Shown one piece after another: positions 1-12,370 of a stretch of 64,000 bases of DNA. This stretch comes from Chrysomallon squamiferum. Its lineage: Eukaryota > Mollusca > Gastropoda > Neomphalida > Peltospiridae. The notes under the pieces are model-generated. The model did no database searches and was not told where the DNA came from. It saw only the letters and a program-made list of their open reading frames with translations. The stretch is taken from assembly GCA_012295275.1 (NCBI GenBank), contig CM022665.1, positions 25,720,446 to 25,784,445 on the forward strand. Direction: 5' to 3'. The translations under genes were made by a program, and so were the position numbers. Each line of letters starts with the position of its first letter. Position 1 is the stretch's first letter.

Positions 1-606
1 AATATTAATATTATTATTATTATTAATAATACATATATATATATTTATCTTTTTAATTTTGAAAACCATGAAATTACATAAACTGTTTAAAAAAAATTAA
101 AACTTTAATAAATGAAAAATGAAACAAAATATTACACTGTCTGGGTTTTCTTTCACCTTTTTTTGTTAAGTTATATATATTAACAACACAAAATAATATT
201 TTTCCTCTTATAAACTAATCATATTCCTTTTTACTTAAAAAAATAATACTAATACATCAGCATGCTGTTATTACATATCAGCATTTGAAAAAGAAGACAA
301 AATGTACTTGTTAGCTGCACATTTAGAAATATTGCCATTGCATTAAACTGCTGCACTAAACATAATGTAATAATTTTAAAAATAAAACAACTAAAATTAA
401 TGTTCAGACTGCAGCATACATTGTTTCCCTTTCTTTTCTTATTTAAATTTATTCATTACTAAACAAAAACCAGAAATCCATTGGACCTGGATTATCAAGT
501 TGTAAGTTCTCAGGTTTTTTTTTTGGTTTTTTTTAAATTGCTTTGCTTGGTGTTCCATCATTTGAAAAAGCTAAGAATAAGTTTCTGCATATTTTCTTAC
601 ATGTCA
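1..606. other. 3' flank / probable 3' UTR of DESI2
   Basis: AT-rich sequence with no coding exon that I can see. It lies downstream of the minus-strand DESI2 stop codon, so at least its right part should be DESI2 3' UTR. A minus-strand AATAAA polyadenylation signal (written TTTATT on the plus strand) is at 448-453, about 155 bases past the stop, which is a normal 3' UTR length. The leftmost 200 bases are AT and TTA simple sequence. Confidence 0.5.
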
Positions 607-3437
607 TCACCTTTTGTTTGATGAAGAATAGGAAGCATTTTTTCTTTCTTCTTCTGTGGGTTCTGGAATAACAGCTTGGAGAGCAGCAGGGGTCAGCCAC
701 TCTTTGGGGATAGCACGCTCAATGAAAGGTATACAAGAACTCATATAGGCAAGTCTGTTTACCCAATTGGGCAGGGATTTACCACAAATAATCTGGAAAG
801 AGAATTAAAGTACGACCAATAAATATTTACTTTGCTTCACTCTGACTAATACTGATAAACTGTTACTGTCAAATATTAGGAATAACTGAACAAAAAAATA
901 TTGTCGTCAACTTCTTTAAAAATTCTTTAGTCAATTATTAAAAAGTTATTTAGTCAATCTTCAATGGAAATAATTTATTATGAATGAATTAATTTAAACA
1001 TACAATGAAATGATTTTACTTAAAATTAAGGTTGTTTACCTGTGTTAAGGTGGATGTAAAATGGTTACAGTTTTTGCTGAGTAGATGATACTGGTCACCT
1101 CGAAACTCTTTACCAAGCTGCTCAGATATCTTCCGTATATCATCAGAGGTGAAATCTGTAAAACCTAAATGGATGGATTCCCTAAAAAAAAAAAAAAAAA
1201 AAAAAAAATGAAAAGGATTGAAAAATACTATCTTAACCATATAAAAAGGCATTCTATAATGTACACACGTTAAATATAATGAATTTCAGACATATATAGT
1301 AAAACATCTGATATAAATTCTTTCACTTTATAAATACATTTTTTAAAATGCTATTTTAAATACATTCTTGTGAATGTAATTAGACTATTAAGATAATGAA
1401 TTCTTCATGAAATTTTAGAAATTATTTTACGAACTTAAATTATGATATCTATTACTACATATTTAGTGGTAAAATTAATAAAAAGGAAAATTAGGATTAA
1501 ATCTTGTATACTTGAATTTGAACTGTTCTCCTAGATCATCTGAATCTCTTGGTGTAATTTCAAAAACTCCAGAAAATGGAAATGGATGACCACCATATGC
1601 ATATTCTAAAAGCATAAAATTAAAAAAGAAAAATGAATTAAAATGAAAATTCCATAACAACAAAAGAGTGCTTACTGAGAAAATGAGATTCCATACATAC
1701 ATACATAAACACAAACACACAACATACACCTATCTACTTTCAAATGATGTACATACATAAAAACACATATAAAACAATACCTATATATAATTAGTTTATA
1801 AAAAGTTTAAATACTAATAACTCACTAAAAATGAAAATGAAACAAAAAATGTGCATATTAAAAATATATATTAAAAAGATAATTAACCTTAGAAATATAC
1901 CGGATTTAAGTTTAGCTATCTAAATCTTTATGCTACATTGCAATTTTCTTCTTTTTCTTCAAAACCCCCCAAAAAAACAAAAACAAATCTCCACATATAA
2001 TGATATCAGAATTTCAAGTAACAAGGACTTACCAGTTCCATAAACTTCTATACCAGTGTGAAAAACACCAATTCCTAAAGATGCTGTATATTCATTTATC
2101 CAGTACTGAAATATATCAAAAAGTAAACACTGGCATCAACTTTTGTTTTCAGGGTCAAAAACTGCCCCCAAAATTAATTTTTCATTATTTACAATAATTC
2201 CAAAATAAATCTTAATAAAATAACACTTTCCTATATTACTGGCATCAGTTCACAATTTGTAAAATACTAATGTGAAGTAGACTTATCTTGCTATTAGTCA
2301 ATGTAGCCAGGATTACCTAGAAACTGTTATTTTGTATAACACCTATATTATTAAAATATATTAAGATAACAAGTTTATTATAATTCAGAACATCTTCTCT
2401 TTTTCTAACAACTTGCTTTTGTTGCTTTGTTTCTATAAAATAAAATAAAGTATCTGATCTCATTGTCATGTTGTTCTTCAATTTTCTGTCTTTTACATGT
2501 ATCATTTAAAAAAAATACTAATGTAAAAAGTTATTATATTTTGTAAATGAAGCTGAATTAACAACCAAATAATATACCCACTGAGTTATTTCATGATTCC
2601 AACCAAAGACCCAAATATGTTTTAGTCAAAACATGAGTATATTTATTCCTATCTATAGCAAGATAGTTTAAAAAGATCCCATATTTTTATGTTACATCAC
2701 ATGTGATCAATTCCACTTAAAAAGCAAAATTTTTCTAATTTAATGTTAATGACAACTTCCAAAATAAATTATAATGTTAAATGTGTTTTCTTATCAAAAA
2801 AATATAATGATTTAAAAACTGGGTTTTTTATAGGGTCTTCCTAAAAAAGTACTGAAATGTATGGCACTTTTTTTTTAACATATCTTTGGGTAGGATTTAA
2901 ACGATTTGAATGATAATCATTAATATAGGAAAACTGAGATGCACTGATAATATTTAGTCATTGTTTCTTATAAATCTACTTCTTAAAAGCAATTTCCACA
3001 GATAAGCACATTGATACAGGTTGAGGATCCCTTATCCATAATGTGGCAGCACTTACTGACAATACACTACATAAAATAAAAGTGCTAAATACTTCTAATT
3101 CAAAAGAACTAGAGTGAATATGAAATTCTGCCCCTTGATGACACACACACACACACAGAATGTCCTGTATATATGGGCCAATGTAGTAAAGAAAGTCAGT
3201 AAAATTGGTCATAATCTTTCATAAACAGGATAAACATAAAAAATAAAATAAAATAAAATAAAAAATGTTCATTCTATATGTACAATATTCTATAATTTAC
3301 TAATAATAAACCAAACCAAACACCTACTTGTATCTATTTAAAATTGTTATTTTCCTCAGGAAAAAAGTGAATCTGAATCAGTTTAAATCACAAATCCTTA
3401 TTTTTTCAAATCAAGGAGAAACATATTATTATTATTA

Positions 3438-3485
<48 letters not shown>

Positions 3486-3563
3486 AAAAAATTGAGTTAA
3501 AAATAATATTGTGATCGTACGTACCATATCATACACGTTTACAATAACTGGTTCCTGTGCCAT
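607..3563 (-). CDS. DESI2: DESI2-like PPPDE-family deSUMOylating isopeptidase / deubiquitinase, 5 coding exons
   Basis: Coding exons in transcription order: 3563-3525, 2105-2033, 1605-1512, 1181-1040, 792-607. They total 534 nt, encode 177 aa and end in two tandem TGA codons; human DESI2 is about 194 aa. Visible features are the opening [15 protein letters not shown], the PPPDE catalytic His in [11 protein letters not shown] (H29), the conserved [17 protein letters not shown] block, and the catalytic Cys in [10 protein letters not shown] (C107). The carboxy part, [16 protein letters not shown] and [13 protein letters not shown], is diagnostic of DESI2 rather than DESI1. Family knowledge: PPPDE proteins are papain-like cysteine peptidases with a His-Cys dyad; DESI2 is cytosolic, with deSUMOylase and deubiquitinase activity reported. 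All introns are GT-AG and phases agree. The start ATG sits in the first exon with no plausible upstream coding exon. It is divergent from BCKDHA. Confidence 0.95.
3015..3045. repeat. possible solo end of the Tigger-like MITE
   Basis: The sequence TACAGGTTGAGGATCCCTTA, starting at 3015 in DESI2 intron 1, nearly matches the termini of the two longer Tigger-like elements in SOS1 introns (37967 and 43639). No matching opposite end or interior was recognised downstream, so this is a truncated copy at best. Confidence 0.4.
3424..3484. repeat. (TTA)n microsatellite
   Basis: About 60 bases of almost uninterrupted TTA/ATT trinucleotide repeats in DESI2 intron 1, ending some 40 bases from the first exon's donor site. 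Confidence 0.9.
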
Positions 3564-4147
3564 TCTAACTGTTCTGTAACTTCATCCAACACTAATTTTA
3601 TGTTTCGTTTGTTATATTTGTCAAGTAGTTGAAATAATGATCCCAAAAAAGGTGTTTCGTTTCAATAATAGATAGGTTGAAAAAATATTTCATTTGTCCG
3701 ATGAACTGCAAAATAATAACAAATTTAGTTATATAAAAAAAAAATAGCGAAAGGTGCGAAACACTTTTAAGATACAGACAATACTAAAAACAGAAATGTT
3801 AGCTGAGAGTGACTAATTGGAGATCTGACAGCAATATACATGCTATTGTGGCTATTTTAAAAGGAAGTGTGGAAAACGTCATTTCCGTACTTTGTCGCCA
3901 TAGCATGGTAATACTCTCTTGTTAGCTAATTATAAGTATAAGGAAATTATTGTGAATAACAAAATTAAGTGCTTATTAAAAATTTAAAAATATATATAAA
4001 TTAAATTTGATAATATATATTCTAAATAAGAACTTTTTTTGGATGTTTTAATTTAATAATAAATATATATAATAATACATTTGATGTATAATTTAAATGT
4101 AGCATCAAGCACCTGCTTGATGACGTTTTACACAACAGCAAGAAATA
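3564..4147. promoter_or_regulatory. Divergent promoter between DESI2 and BCKDHA
   Basis: Only 584 bases separate the two start codons, so both 5' UTRs and a shared or back-to-back promoter must fit here. Visible candidate sites are a CRE half-site next to an ETS-type core (ACGTCA at 3876-3881 followed by TTTCCG at 3882-3887), and a second TGACGT at 4121-4126 about 22 bases before the BCKDHA ATG. Around 3960-4090 the sequence is very AT-rich. Transcription starts cannot be placed from sequence alone. Confidence 0.6.
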
Positions 4148-7100
4148 ATGTCGCTGCTCAGACCTCTTTCGTTCCTCTATAGGACATCTTTGCCAAAAAG
4201 ACGTTACAATATATTACAGTATATCCATAAAACTGAAGTATGTTACATGAAAACAATTATGTTTTATTTGAATATATTGTAGTTTTTTGTTTTCAGAAAA
4301 TGACATGACAAATGCAAAAAATAAATTCCTTTAACAATGTATGTCACTATGTGGATAAATTGATCGTTTACAATTTACAACTAGAACCGTTAGAAATAAT
4401 CCTCAAATACCGTTAAAATGGTTATTAAATTTCATTTCTAGAAACGATATGACAGAAGTTATGTTGTTTTGAAAGCTGATGATTGGGATTAGTTCCCATC
4501 CTTCATTTTAATGGTAAAAACAAATAAAATATATAATAATAATATAGTATGTATATTATAATATTACTATATATCATTGTATATATAATTATTACATAAA
4601 ATAAAAACAAATAAAAAATTATGACCAGCTGTTTAAAACATACAATTCAAAACAGACAAGCTTCTTTAGCTGCTGTCAGTAATTTAAAAGCTAAGAGAAA
4701 GGGCCAATTACAGCCACAGCAGTACTCTGTTAACTGATTAATGTGAAGTTCTGTAATCAAGTTTTTTCCCGTCATTCTCAACAAACTGAAGAAGTATATG
4801 AATATTTTTTAAATAATTCAATTCTTCTCCAAGGGGGCAGAAATAGTTTCTAAGATTCTTGAGAATCCATTCTTTAGACCCGACTGTATCACATGTATTA
4901 TAATGTAATGTATGTGTGTGTGTTTGTGTGTGTGTTTCCCTGTGAAGGAACCCTGCTGCTTTTTGGGGCTGCCCTCATGGTGGAAATGTAGAAAATGCCT
5001 GCCATCATTTGCATAAATCTCAATAAAATGTGCCAGTAATTATTGCAATATTTCCTCAATTGCATATACAATTATTGTCACCTACAGGCATCATTTTATC
5101 AAGCAAATGACACTTTTTAGCATTAATAAATAAATAAAAACAGAACTTTATAGCACCAAATAACAATACAAACAACACTTTTTAGCACCAGTAAACAAAT
5201 ACAAACATCACTTTTTAGTGCCACCAAATATTTATGAAAGTTTAACTATGAGACCTTGTCAATTCTGCCCTTTTGAAGACAAAATGTTTCGTTAAGCTGC
5301 CAGGGATAACACAACTTATTTCTTTTGTGGTGTTCATAAAAGATACGAGACATGACAGGAAGGAGAACATGTTATAATAAAATCAAAATCATTATTTTTA
5401 TTTGAAACCATTCTATTATATAAACACATTTGGCATTAGTCAACCAAGTTATCAGAATCAGGTCATCTAAATCAGGGGTTTTCAAACTGTGGTCCGTGGA
5501 CAGCGAATACTTTTTATGGGCAGTTTGATTTTATATATGTTTTTTAATCGAAATCTTTTTTCTTATATTTGTAAATGTGAGTGCATGAAATAACAGGTAA
5601 ATAATTTTGTAACATATCCTAATATATCCTAAATAAATGTAAAAATATATGTTATTTTAAGCAAATATTTATTATAAATTTCATAAGCGATTATAAGGGG
5701 GTCCCTAAGGTAAAGCCTGAAATATAAAGGGGTCTGCAAGTCAGAAAGTTTGAAAACCCCTGATCTAAATGATGACTGTGCACTCATTTTTAACACAAAA
5801 TGTACAGATCTAAATTCTTAATTGGTTATGTTCCTAAGGGGTAATTCACACAAATCATACAACACAACAATAAATATCTTTAAAAATCAATTTAATGTAA
5901 TTTGAAGGCATAATGGTATATTAAATATCAAGTGTATTTGCCATTCTCATGATTTTCTCTTCAACATTGACATGTCTTCAAAAACTGTTCTGATATAAAG
6001 AAACACAAAGTAGAATTAATTAGTCAAGTAGTACTGCAGGTAATGTGTCAGTGACTGACAACTACAAATTTCATGGATTGTTTAGTCCTTTTTCTTCATT
6101 AAGTGAAGTATATTACCAGACTGGTTTTTTAAATTTATTTTTTATATATACCCTAAAATAAGACCAGTGCCACAATGGTCAGAAAATAAGTAAGCTGTTA
6201 GTCACGTGCCTAAACAGTGACATGAATGAGTGGACATAGCATTAAAATTAAATTAAAATTACTGATAGATGACAATTATTAATTGTTTTTAAGCACCATT
6301 ATCCCATTTGTTATTTCCTGTGTATAGATATATCTGATGTTTAGAATTAATTATAATCTGTGGATGCAACTGAAGTTGATCCCAAATTAGTGAATATATA
6401 TTCACTAATAGTAATTGATTATTTTAGGTTGCCTGTTTATCAAGTCATGTCAGCTCAGCAAGTTTTGAAGATAAGCCAGAATTTCCAGGGTCAAAATCTC
6501 AGTATGTGCACAAACTGGAATTTCTTCATCCTGAAATATTGCAGGGAATCCCTGTTTACAGAGTAATGAATCGGGAAGGACACATTATTGAGAGCAGCCA
6601 AGACCCACAGGTAATATGTTCTTTCATGTTTTTAACTCACTTGCTTTTATTTTATTATCATACGTGCTTTTTCCACTGATCCTTCTTTTGTAAATGGGAA
6701 AAACAGTTTATCAGTCTGCTGCATGTGCAATGGAGTTATGACAGCAGAAGCTGAGATATGAAGGGATAAAATGGTGGTATTCATTTATTTTATTGTAGAA
6801 TTATTTTATTTGCATAGTTAATGATAGATCACCCACAGGAATAAAATAATACTTGGAATTATAAAGATTTTAAATGTTTTTTTAAAATGATTTCTTTTTA
6901 TAGATTATTTGTTTTTATCACAACAGATGTATTTTAAAAATAAATGAGGACTTGTGGACAATGCATATATTCATCTTGTGGTTGCATACTGAAAATGTCT
7001 ATATAAATATTCTATTTTGCATATTTCTTTAATTAGTTTTTTCTTTTTTGTTAATGTACTAATCAACTAATATTCTTTAAATTGTGTATAACAATTTTAA

Positions 7101-10100
7101 CATGACATTATAATAACTTTTGTTTTGTACCAGCTTGACAAAGAGATGGTACTAAAAATGTACAAGGATATGACTTTGTTAAATACGATGGATCGGGTAC
7201 TCTACGAATCTCAAAGACAGGGACGAATATCATTTTATATGACAAACTATGGTGAGGAAGGAACTCACATTGGTTCTGCATCTGCACTGGATCCTAAGGA
7301 TTTGATTTTTGGACAGTATAGGGAGGCTGGTAAGCAAATCAAAATTAGTAATCATGGTGAATTTTTTCCATCTCCCAAAAAGAATCAAACCCTGAACCAG
7401 AATGATATATTTAATTAAGTGCTTGTCAGTCTGATACATCAGTGAAGTGTTTTTTAAAGGTTTTTTTGTGTAACAACAACTGCATCTGTATTTGTGTTAC
7501 CAACTCAGTATAAATAAGAAATAATATTAAAATGTTATTAAGTTATAGTTGTATTATTTACCTATGTTGAAAGAATACTTTTACACATCTTTCTTGTGTA
7601 TTTTAAGCCATTAGAATTCAGTTCAAATAACATTTTTATTATTTTAATACAGTTTTTTTCAGGTCACAGATTACTGATATTTTATTTATGTTTCAGGTGT
7701 TCTGATGTGGCGTGGATTCACGTTAGATCAGTTTATGAATCAGTGTTATGGGAACCATCTTGATGCTGGAAAAGGCCGACAGATGCCTGTGCATTATGGT
7801 TCTAGAAAACTCAACTTTGTAACAATATCTTCACCTCTTGCAACCCAGATGCCACAAGGTATATTTTAATAACAGTGTTAGAAGAATTTTCTGTGTTTTT
7901 TTCACATAGATAACAATACCATACATTTGGTGGTAACTTAAATTTTCTTCTCAATAACAATTTCAGTCCTAATAATATTTAGTTTTATAAAAATAGCTTA
8001 TAACATCTGCATCAAAATTAGCACAGCTTTTAAGAAATAACAGAAAAAGTGATATTTCAGCACAGAAGTAAAAAAAAAAAAAAAAAGAAGAAAAAAAAAA
8101 AAGGTGTTCATAGTTTATAATTGCTGCATTGATCATACTTTATATATTTAATGGACTTTAATAGTATGTAATCTTTAGTTTATTTTCGCTGTTTTAGCTG
8201 CTGGTGCAGCTTATGCATTCAAAGTACAAAACAAAGGAAACTGTGTGATTTGTTACTTTGGAGAAGGTGCAGCTTCAGAGGGAGATGCTCATGCAGCATT
8301 TAACTTTTCAGCTGTTCTTGACTGTCCAATCATTTTCTTCTGGTAATTTGGAAAACATTATTCAGACCTTTTTGTCAAGTCTTTTCTTTTGTATGTTTTA
8401 TACTTCATAATGAAATAATGATCGAAAATGAACTATTTTATTAAAATTTGTAGAGAAATTGATAAAATTCAGTGGTTTTAAAATCTGTGATTGAAATAGG
8501 TTTTAGGAACTAGAAGTATAGTATGGTCCATGAGGCTAAGATTAAGAAAAAAAAAGTAAAAATCATAAGCTGAGTATTTTTATTATAATTTATTTCTTCA
8601 TCAAACTGAAGAAGCTGTCTAAATGTGTTCTTTTGCATTTGTTAATTTACATCAGTATGGAATTTACAGATATCTGATAATGTACAATGCAGTATTCCCA
8701 CTTGCATTATTGGTTTGCTAAATAAATGTATCTAACTGCATATTAGTACATAAACTGAACACTAATAGTAGGAGAATACTTTCCTCCTGCCTAGGCCCCA
8801 TTTCCAGCAGTGTTTAAAATGTTTGTTTTTGTTTGTAATATCTGATCATTTCATTTTCAGTCGAAATAATGGATATGCTATTTCCACACCAACAAAAGAT
8901 CAGTATAAAGGTGATGGCATTGGTAAGTTATAAATTTTAAAACTAATATTTACCTGATCTTCATATTATTACAAGCATTGGAACTGTGGCATCTAGGCTT
9001 TAAATAACTTACTTTTCAAAAGAAAGATAACATTTTTCCTTTTTGCCATATTTGTAATTTAAAATGAGGGATAGAACTATTTTTTTCTTCAAATAGTTTA
9101 ACACAAATAACATTTTTAAAGAACACTATAAAGTTCAAATATTAATTAATTTTATAATTTTTTGTACTAAACTAATATTTATCTAAATTTCTTTTACCAT
9201 ATATACTATTTATTTTATTATTGTTTTTCCTTTCATTTTCAGCTGCTCCTGAAAATATTTTATCTGTGGTTTTTGGAAACATTTGTTTATTACAGAAATC
9301 ATGTTTTGTTTATGTTTGGTTTTTCAGCATCAAGGGGCCCAGGGTATGGTATTATAACAGTTAGAGTTGACGGAAATGATGTGTTTGCAGTTTATAATGC
9401 CACGAAGCATGCCAGAGATATTTGTGTTTCTCAGAACAGACCAGTTCTCATTGAAGCAATGACATACAGGTAAAACCCTAACTAATTTGGTGGGTTTTTT
9501 TTTAATGATTTGCCTAAATAGATCACATCTATATGTTTATATAGAATGCTTCTGTTTAAAATGGTTTATTAACAGCCAGTGGTTTTTCCATTCATAAAAA
9601 TTATTGTGTATCTGAAAAGAATTTCCAATATCTTGGTACTTTTTGAAAAAATAAGTAACTCAATCAAGTCAGTGTATTAATAAATAACAGTGTATATAAT
9701 ACCATTTTGTTTCTTATTTAGTGTTTTCTTTATAAGAAACTGTTGTGGTAAGTCCCAGTGAGTGATGGTGGAACTACTTTCAGCTGCTGTCAGTATATGA
9801 CAGATACTGTAACTGTTCAATAAATGTAAAGTTTACTTGTGTTACTTTGCACCCAAAGGCTGATCAATTTTTTATCCTGGCTTGTTGTTAAGCTCATTCA
9901 GTCACTGTATTATTTGAAAAAATATATGTAAAATTAACTGGGCACATATTATACAGAGCTTGACCACTCTTTATCAGCAGGCCAGTCGGGTATTTCTGAG
10001 TAATGAACATAGGTAAGTGATGTGTCAGTACCCCCTTTTACATATTTTCCTATTACAAGGAGGGTTTATTCTTTGAAAACAAAAATATAATTTTATAATG

Positions 10101-10858
10101 TTCAAAACCAAAATATTATAAGCATTTAATAGATTTTTATTTGTTTCTTTAGAATTGGACATCACAGTACATCTGATGACAGTTCTGTTTATCGGTCAGT
10201 AGATGAAGTGAGTTACTGGGACAAACAAGATAACCCAATTACACGTCTTCGACATTACATGGAAAACCAAGGCTATTGGGATGAAGAACATGAAAAAGAA
10301 TGGAAGCTGGAATCTAGAAAAATGGTCAGCATTTCATTTATTTGTGTTAGGCACACAGAATTTATTGATTTACTTTAATCTTTCAGTTTTAAGAAAATTA
10401 CTCCAAAATAAAAATATTTCAAATGTTTCCACTAACCATTCAATCAGGTTTTAATTTTTAATATTCTAGATGTGTATAGCATTTACTTTTTAAAATTTAG
10501 GTTTTATTTTGAAAAATAAAATATATTTTAGTTATTTTTGAAAAGAACATTAAAAAAAAAAAAAAAAAATTTAAATGAAAGAAAGATTAATTCATTAAAT
10601 GATCCAACAAAGTTAGCATTTAAAAATATACTGGATTTTTTAAATAATAATATTGTAAATTAGGTAAATAATTTTATTCAGGTTATGAAAGCATTTGCAG
10701 AAGCAGAAAATCGAAAGAAGCCAAATCCTGAAGAATTGTTCAAGGATGTGTATGACAAAATGCCACGTCATTTAGAGGAGCAAATGGAAGACATGAAGAA
10801 ACATGTTCTACAGTATAAAGAACATTATCCATTGGAACACCATGAGAAAATGTCTTAA
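4148..10858 (+). CDS. BCKDHA: Branched-chain 2-oxoacid dehydrogenase E1 alpha subunit, mitochondrial, 9 exons
   Basis: Exons: 4148-4237, 6428-6610, 7134-7329, 7697-7858, 8198-8342, 8861-8922, 9328-9469, 10153-10324, 10682-10858. They total 1329 nt and encode 442 aa (human about 445). The protein is the thiamine-diphosphate-binding alpha subunit of the mitochondrial complex that decarboxylates 2-oxoacids from leucine, isoleucine and valine. Exon 1 encodes [19 protein letters not shown], rich in Arg/Ser/Leu without acids, a typical mitochondrial transit peptide. The core shows [15 protein letters not shown], the TPP motif [11 protein letters not shown]...CRNNGYAIS (about residues 232-266), and the phosphorylation loop [16 protein letters not shown] with both kinase-target serines (about S332 and S342). 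The C-terminal EHYPLEHHE is family-typical. A possible polyadenylation signal is at 10974. Exon 1 was identified by its position, donor, phase and leader character, so it is slightly less certain than the rest. Confidence 0.96.
5473..5762. mobile_element. hAT-type MITE with 8-bp target duplication
   Basis: The 290-base element has a perfect 16-bp terminal inverted repeat: CAGGGGTTTTCAAACT at the left, and its reverse complement ending in CCCCTG at the right. It is flanked on both sides by the identical 8-mer ATCTAAAT (5465-5472 and 5763-5770). CAGGGG ends plus an 8-bp duplication are the hallmarks of hAT (Charlie-like) non-autonomous elements. The interior has no coding capacity. It lies in BCKDHA intron 1. 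Confidence 0.92.
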
Positions 10859-12180
10859 ACTTTTGTTGTGAAAAATAAGTATCTATTATAGGGTTCCATG
10901 GGACTCATCTGTTTATATTCTGAGTGGTCTGAACTTGAAAACCAAAGGGTAGCAGTGAAGTTATGACTATATAAATAAATAAAGAAGAGAAAAGTGAGGT
11001 GTTCATTGTTGTTTTACCATAATTTTATTTATTCAGATGACAGTATATTGTTTCCTTTGTTTTAGGTACTTAGCAAACAGCTATGGCATAGAAAGGACCA
11101 TTCATTTTAATAAACTCTGTCTTTTGAAGTACTGAATGCTTTGGCAGCATTTTTCAAGACTGCTAGCAAATAAATACTGACAAATCATAGCCATACATCT
11201 TACTATTAAAAAAATTAATGCATTTATATTAAATGTTAAACTTGCATCATATAGGAAATTAATTCATTTGTATTAACTTCCATATTCATGTTACTTAGTA
11301 CTGAATTCCATAATCTTTTTTTTTAATCATGCAAATAACTAAATAAATATATCTTTCAGATTGTTAATATTTGTTAAGTCAGTAAGCAGAAATACATAGT
11401 TGGTCATTTAGTTATTTTATTGGCTGCACCCTTTTTTTTAATAAATGTACATTTAAAAAAATACATTTGCTAATCTGTTTCTGCTTTTACAGTAATATCT
11501 ATTGTATATATGCATACATGTATTTCTCTAAATTATTAAATTGATACATTTTTTCAGATGATTTTCTATAATACTTTAAGAAAATAATTTGCAGTCAGTT
11601 ACTTGATTAAAAAACAACAGTAAAATTGTGTAAATAAAAATGTAAAAATTTGCCTATTCTAATTGTTTTATTTATTTATTTTTTGTTGTCGTTTTTCTCT
11701 ATCGAAATTTTCAAGATTGCATAGTAAAAAAGTATGGGTTTCTTTTAGGATGTATTTATGTTTTTGCATGTTGTCATCTTTTGTTCATTAAATACCTATA
11801 GCCTGTGATGCATTAACTGATTATTCAATAAACAAAGCAATATTATTTTTGTTTTCTTTTTTCCTTTACTATTTTTTTTTTTTTTTTTTTTTGAATATGT
11901 TTATGTTTAAAGCTCTGTAATCACCAAAATCTCACTGTGGTCACGTTTCCTAATTAAAAAAGTGCTGTTCAGGTATACACACTAAAGTCATCATATTTTT
12001 TTTATTATTCCAGACTTCACATATCCTTGGAAATACCTTGATTTGTACTTTATTTAAACTAATGTCAATGGGACCAGTATATAATTCTACACAGGTATAA
12101 CTAAGGATGCTTAAGAGAGTCAGACAAATGTCACCATCAGGGGCAGATCTGTTATGAAACTAATGAAGCTAAAACTTCAT

Positions 12181-12370
12181 GGCCCTGATCCAGTAGAGAC
12201 CCTATAAGTGACTGCAATGCTTCAAAATTTTAATCCAGATTTGAGATGTCATGGTTACATTTTTAAAAGATCTTTAATGATCTGTCATGACCGACTGATG
12301 AAGACAACAGTGGATATCCAGGTCTCATTGCTGTTTGTATAGGGTCCTGAACAGTTCGAGTTTCAGGGCC
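12181..12370. repeat. Nested inverted repeat, possible MITE relic
   Basis: The outer arms are GGCCCTGA (12181-12188) and TCAGGGCC (12363-12370). The inner arms are GACCCTATA (12198-12206) and TATAGGGTC (12338-12346). Two exactly nested perfect inverted pairs suggest a decayed inverted-repeat element. The segment is visibly more GC-rich than its surroundings. No target duplication was recognised. Confidence 0.4.
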
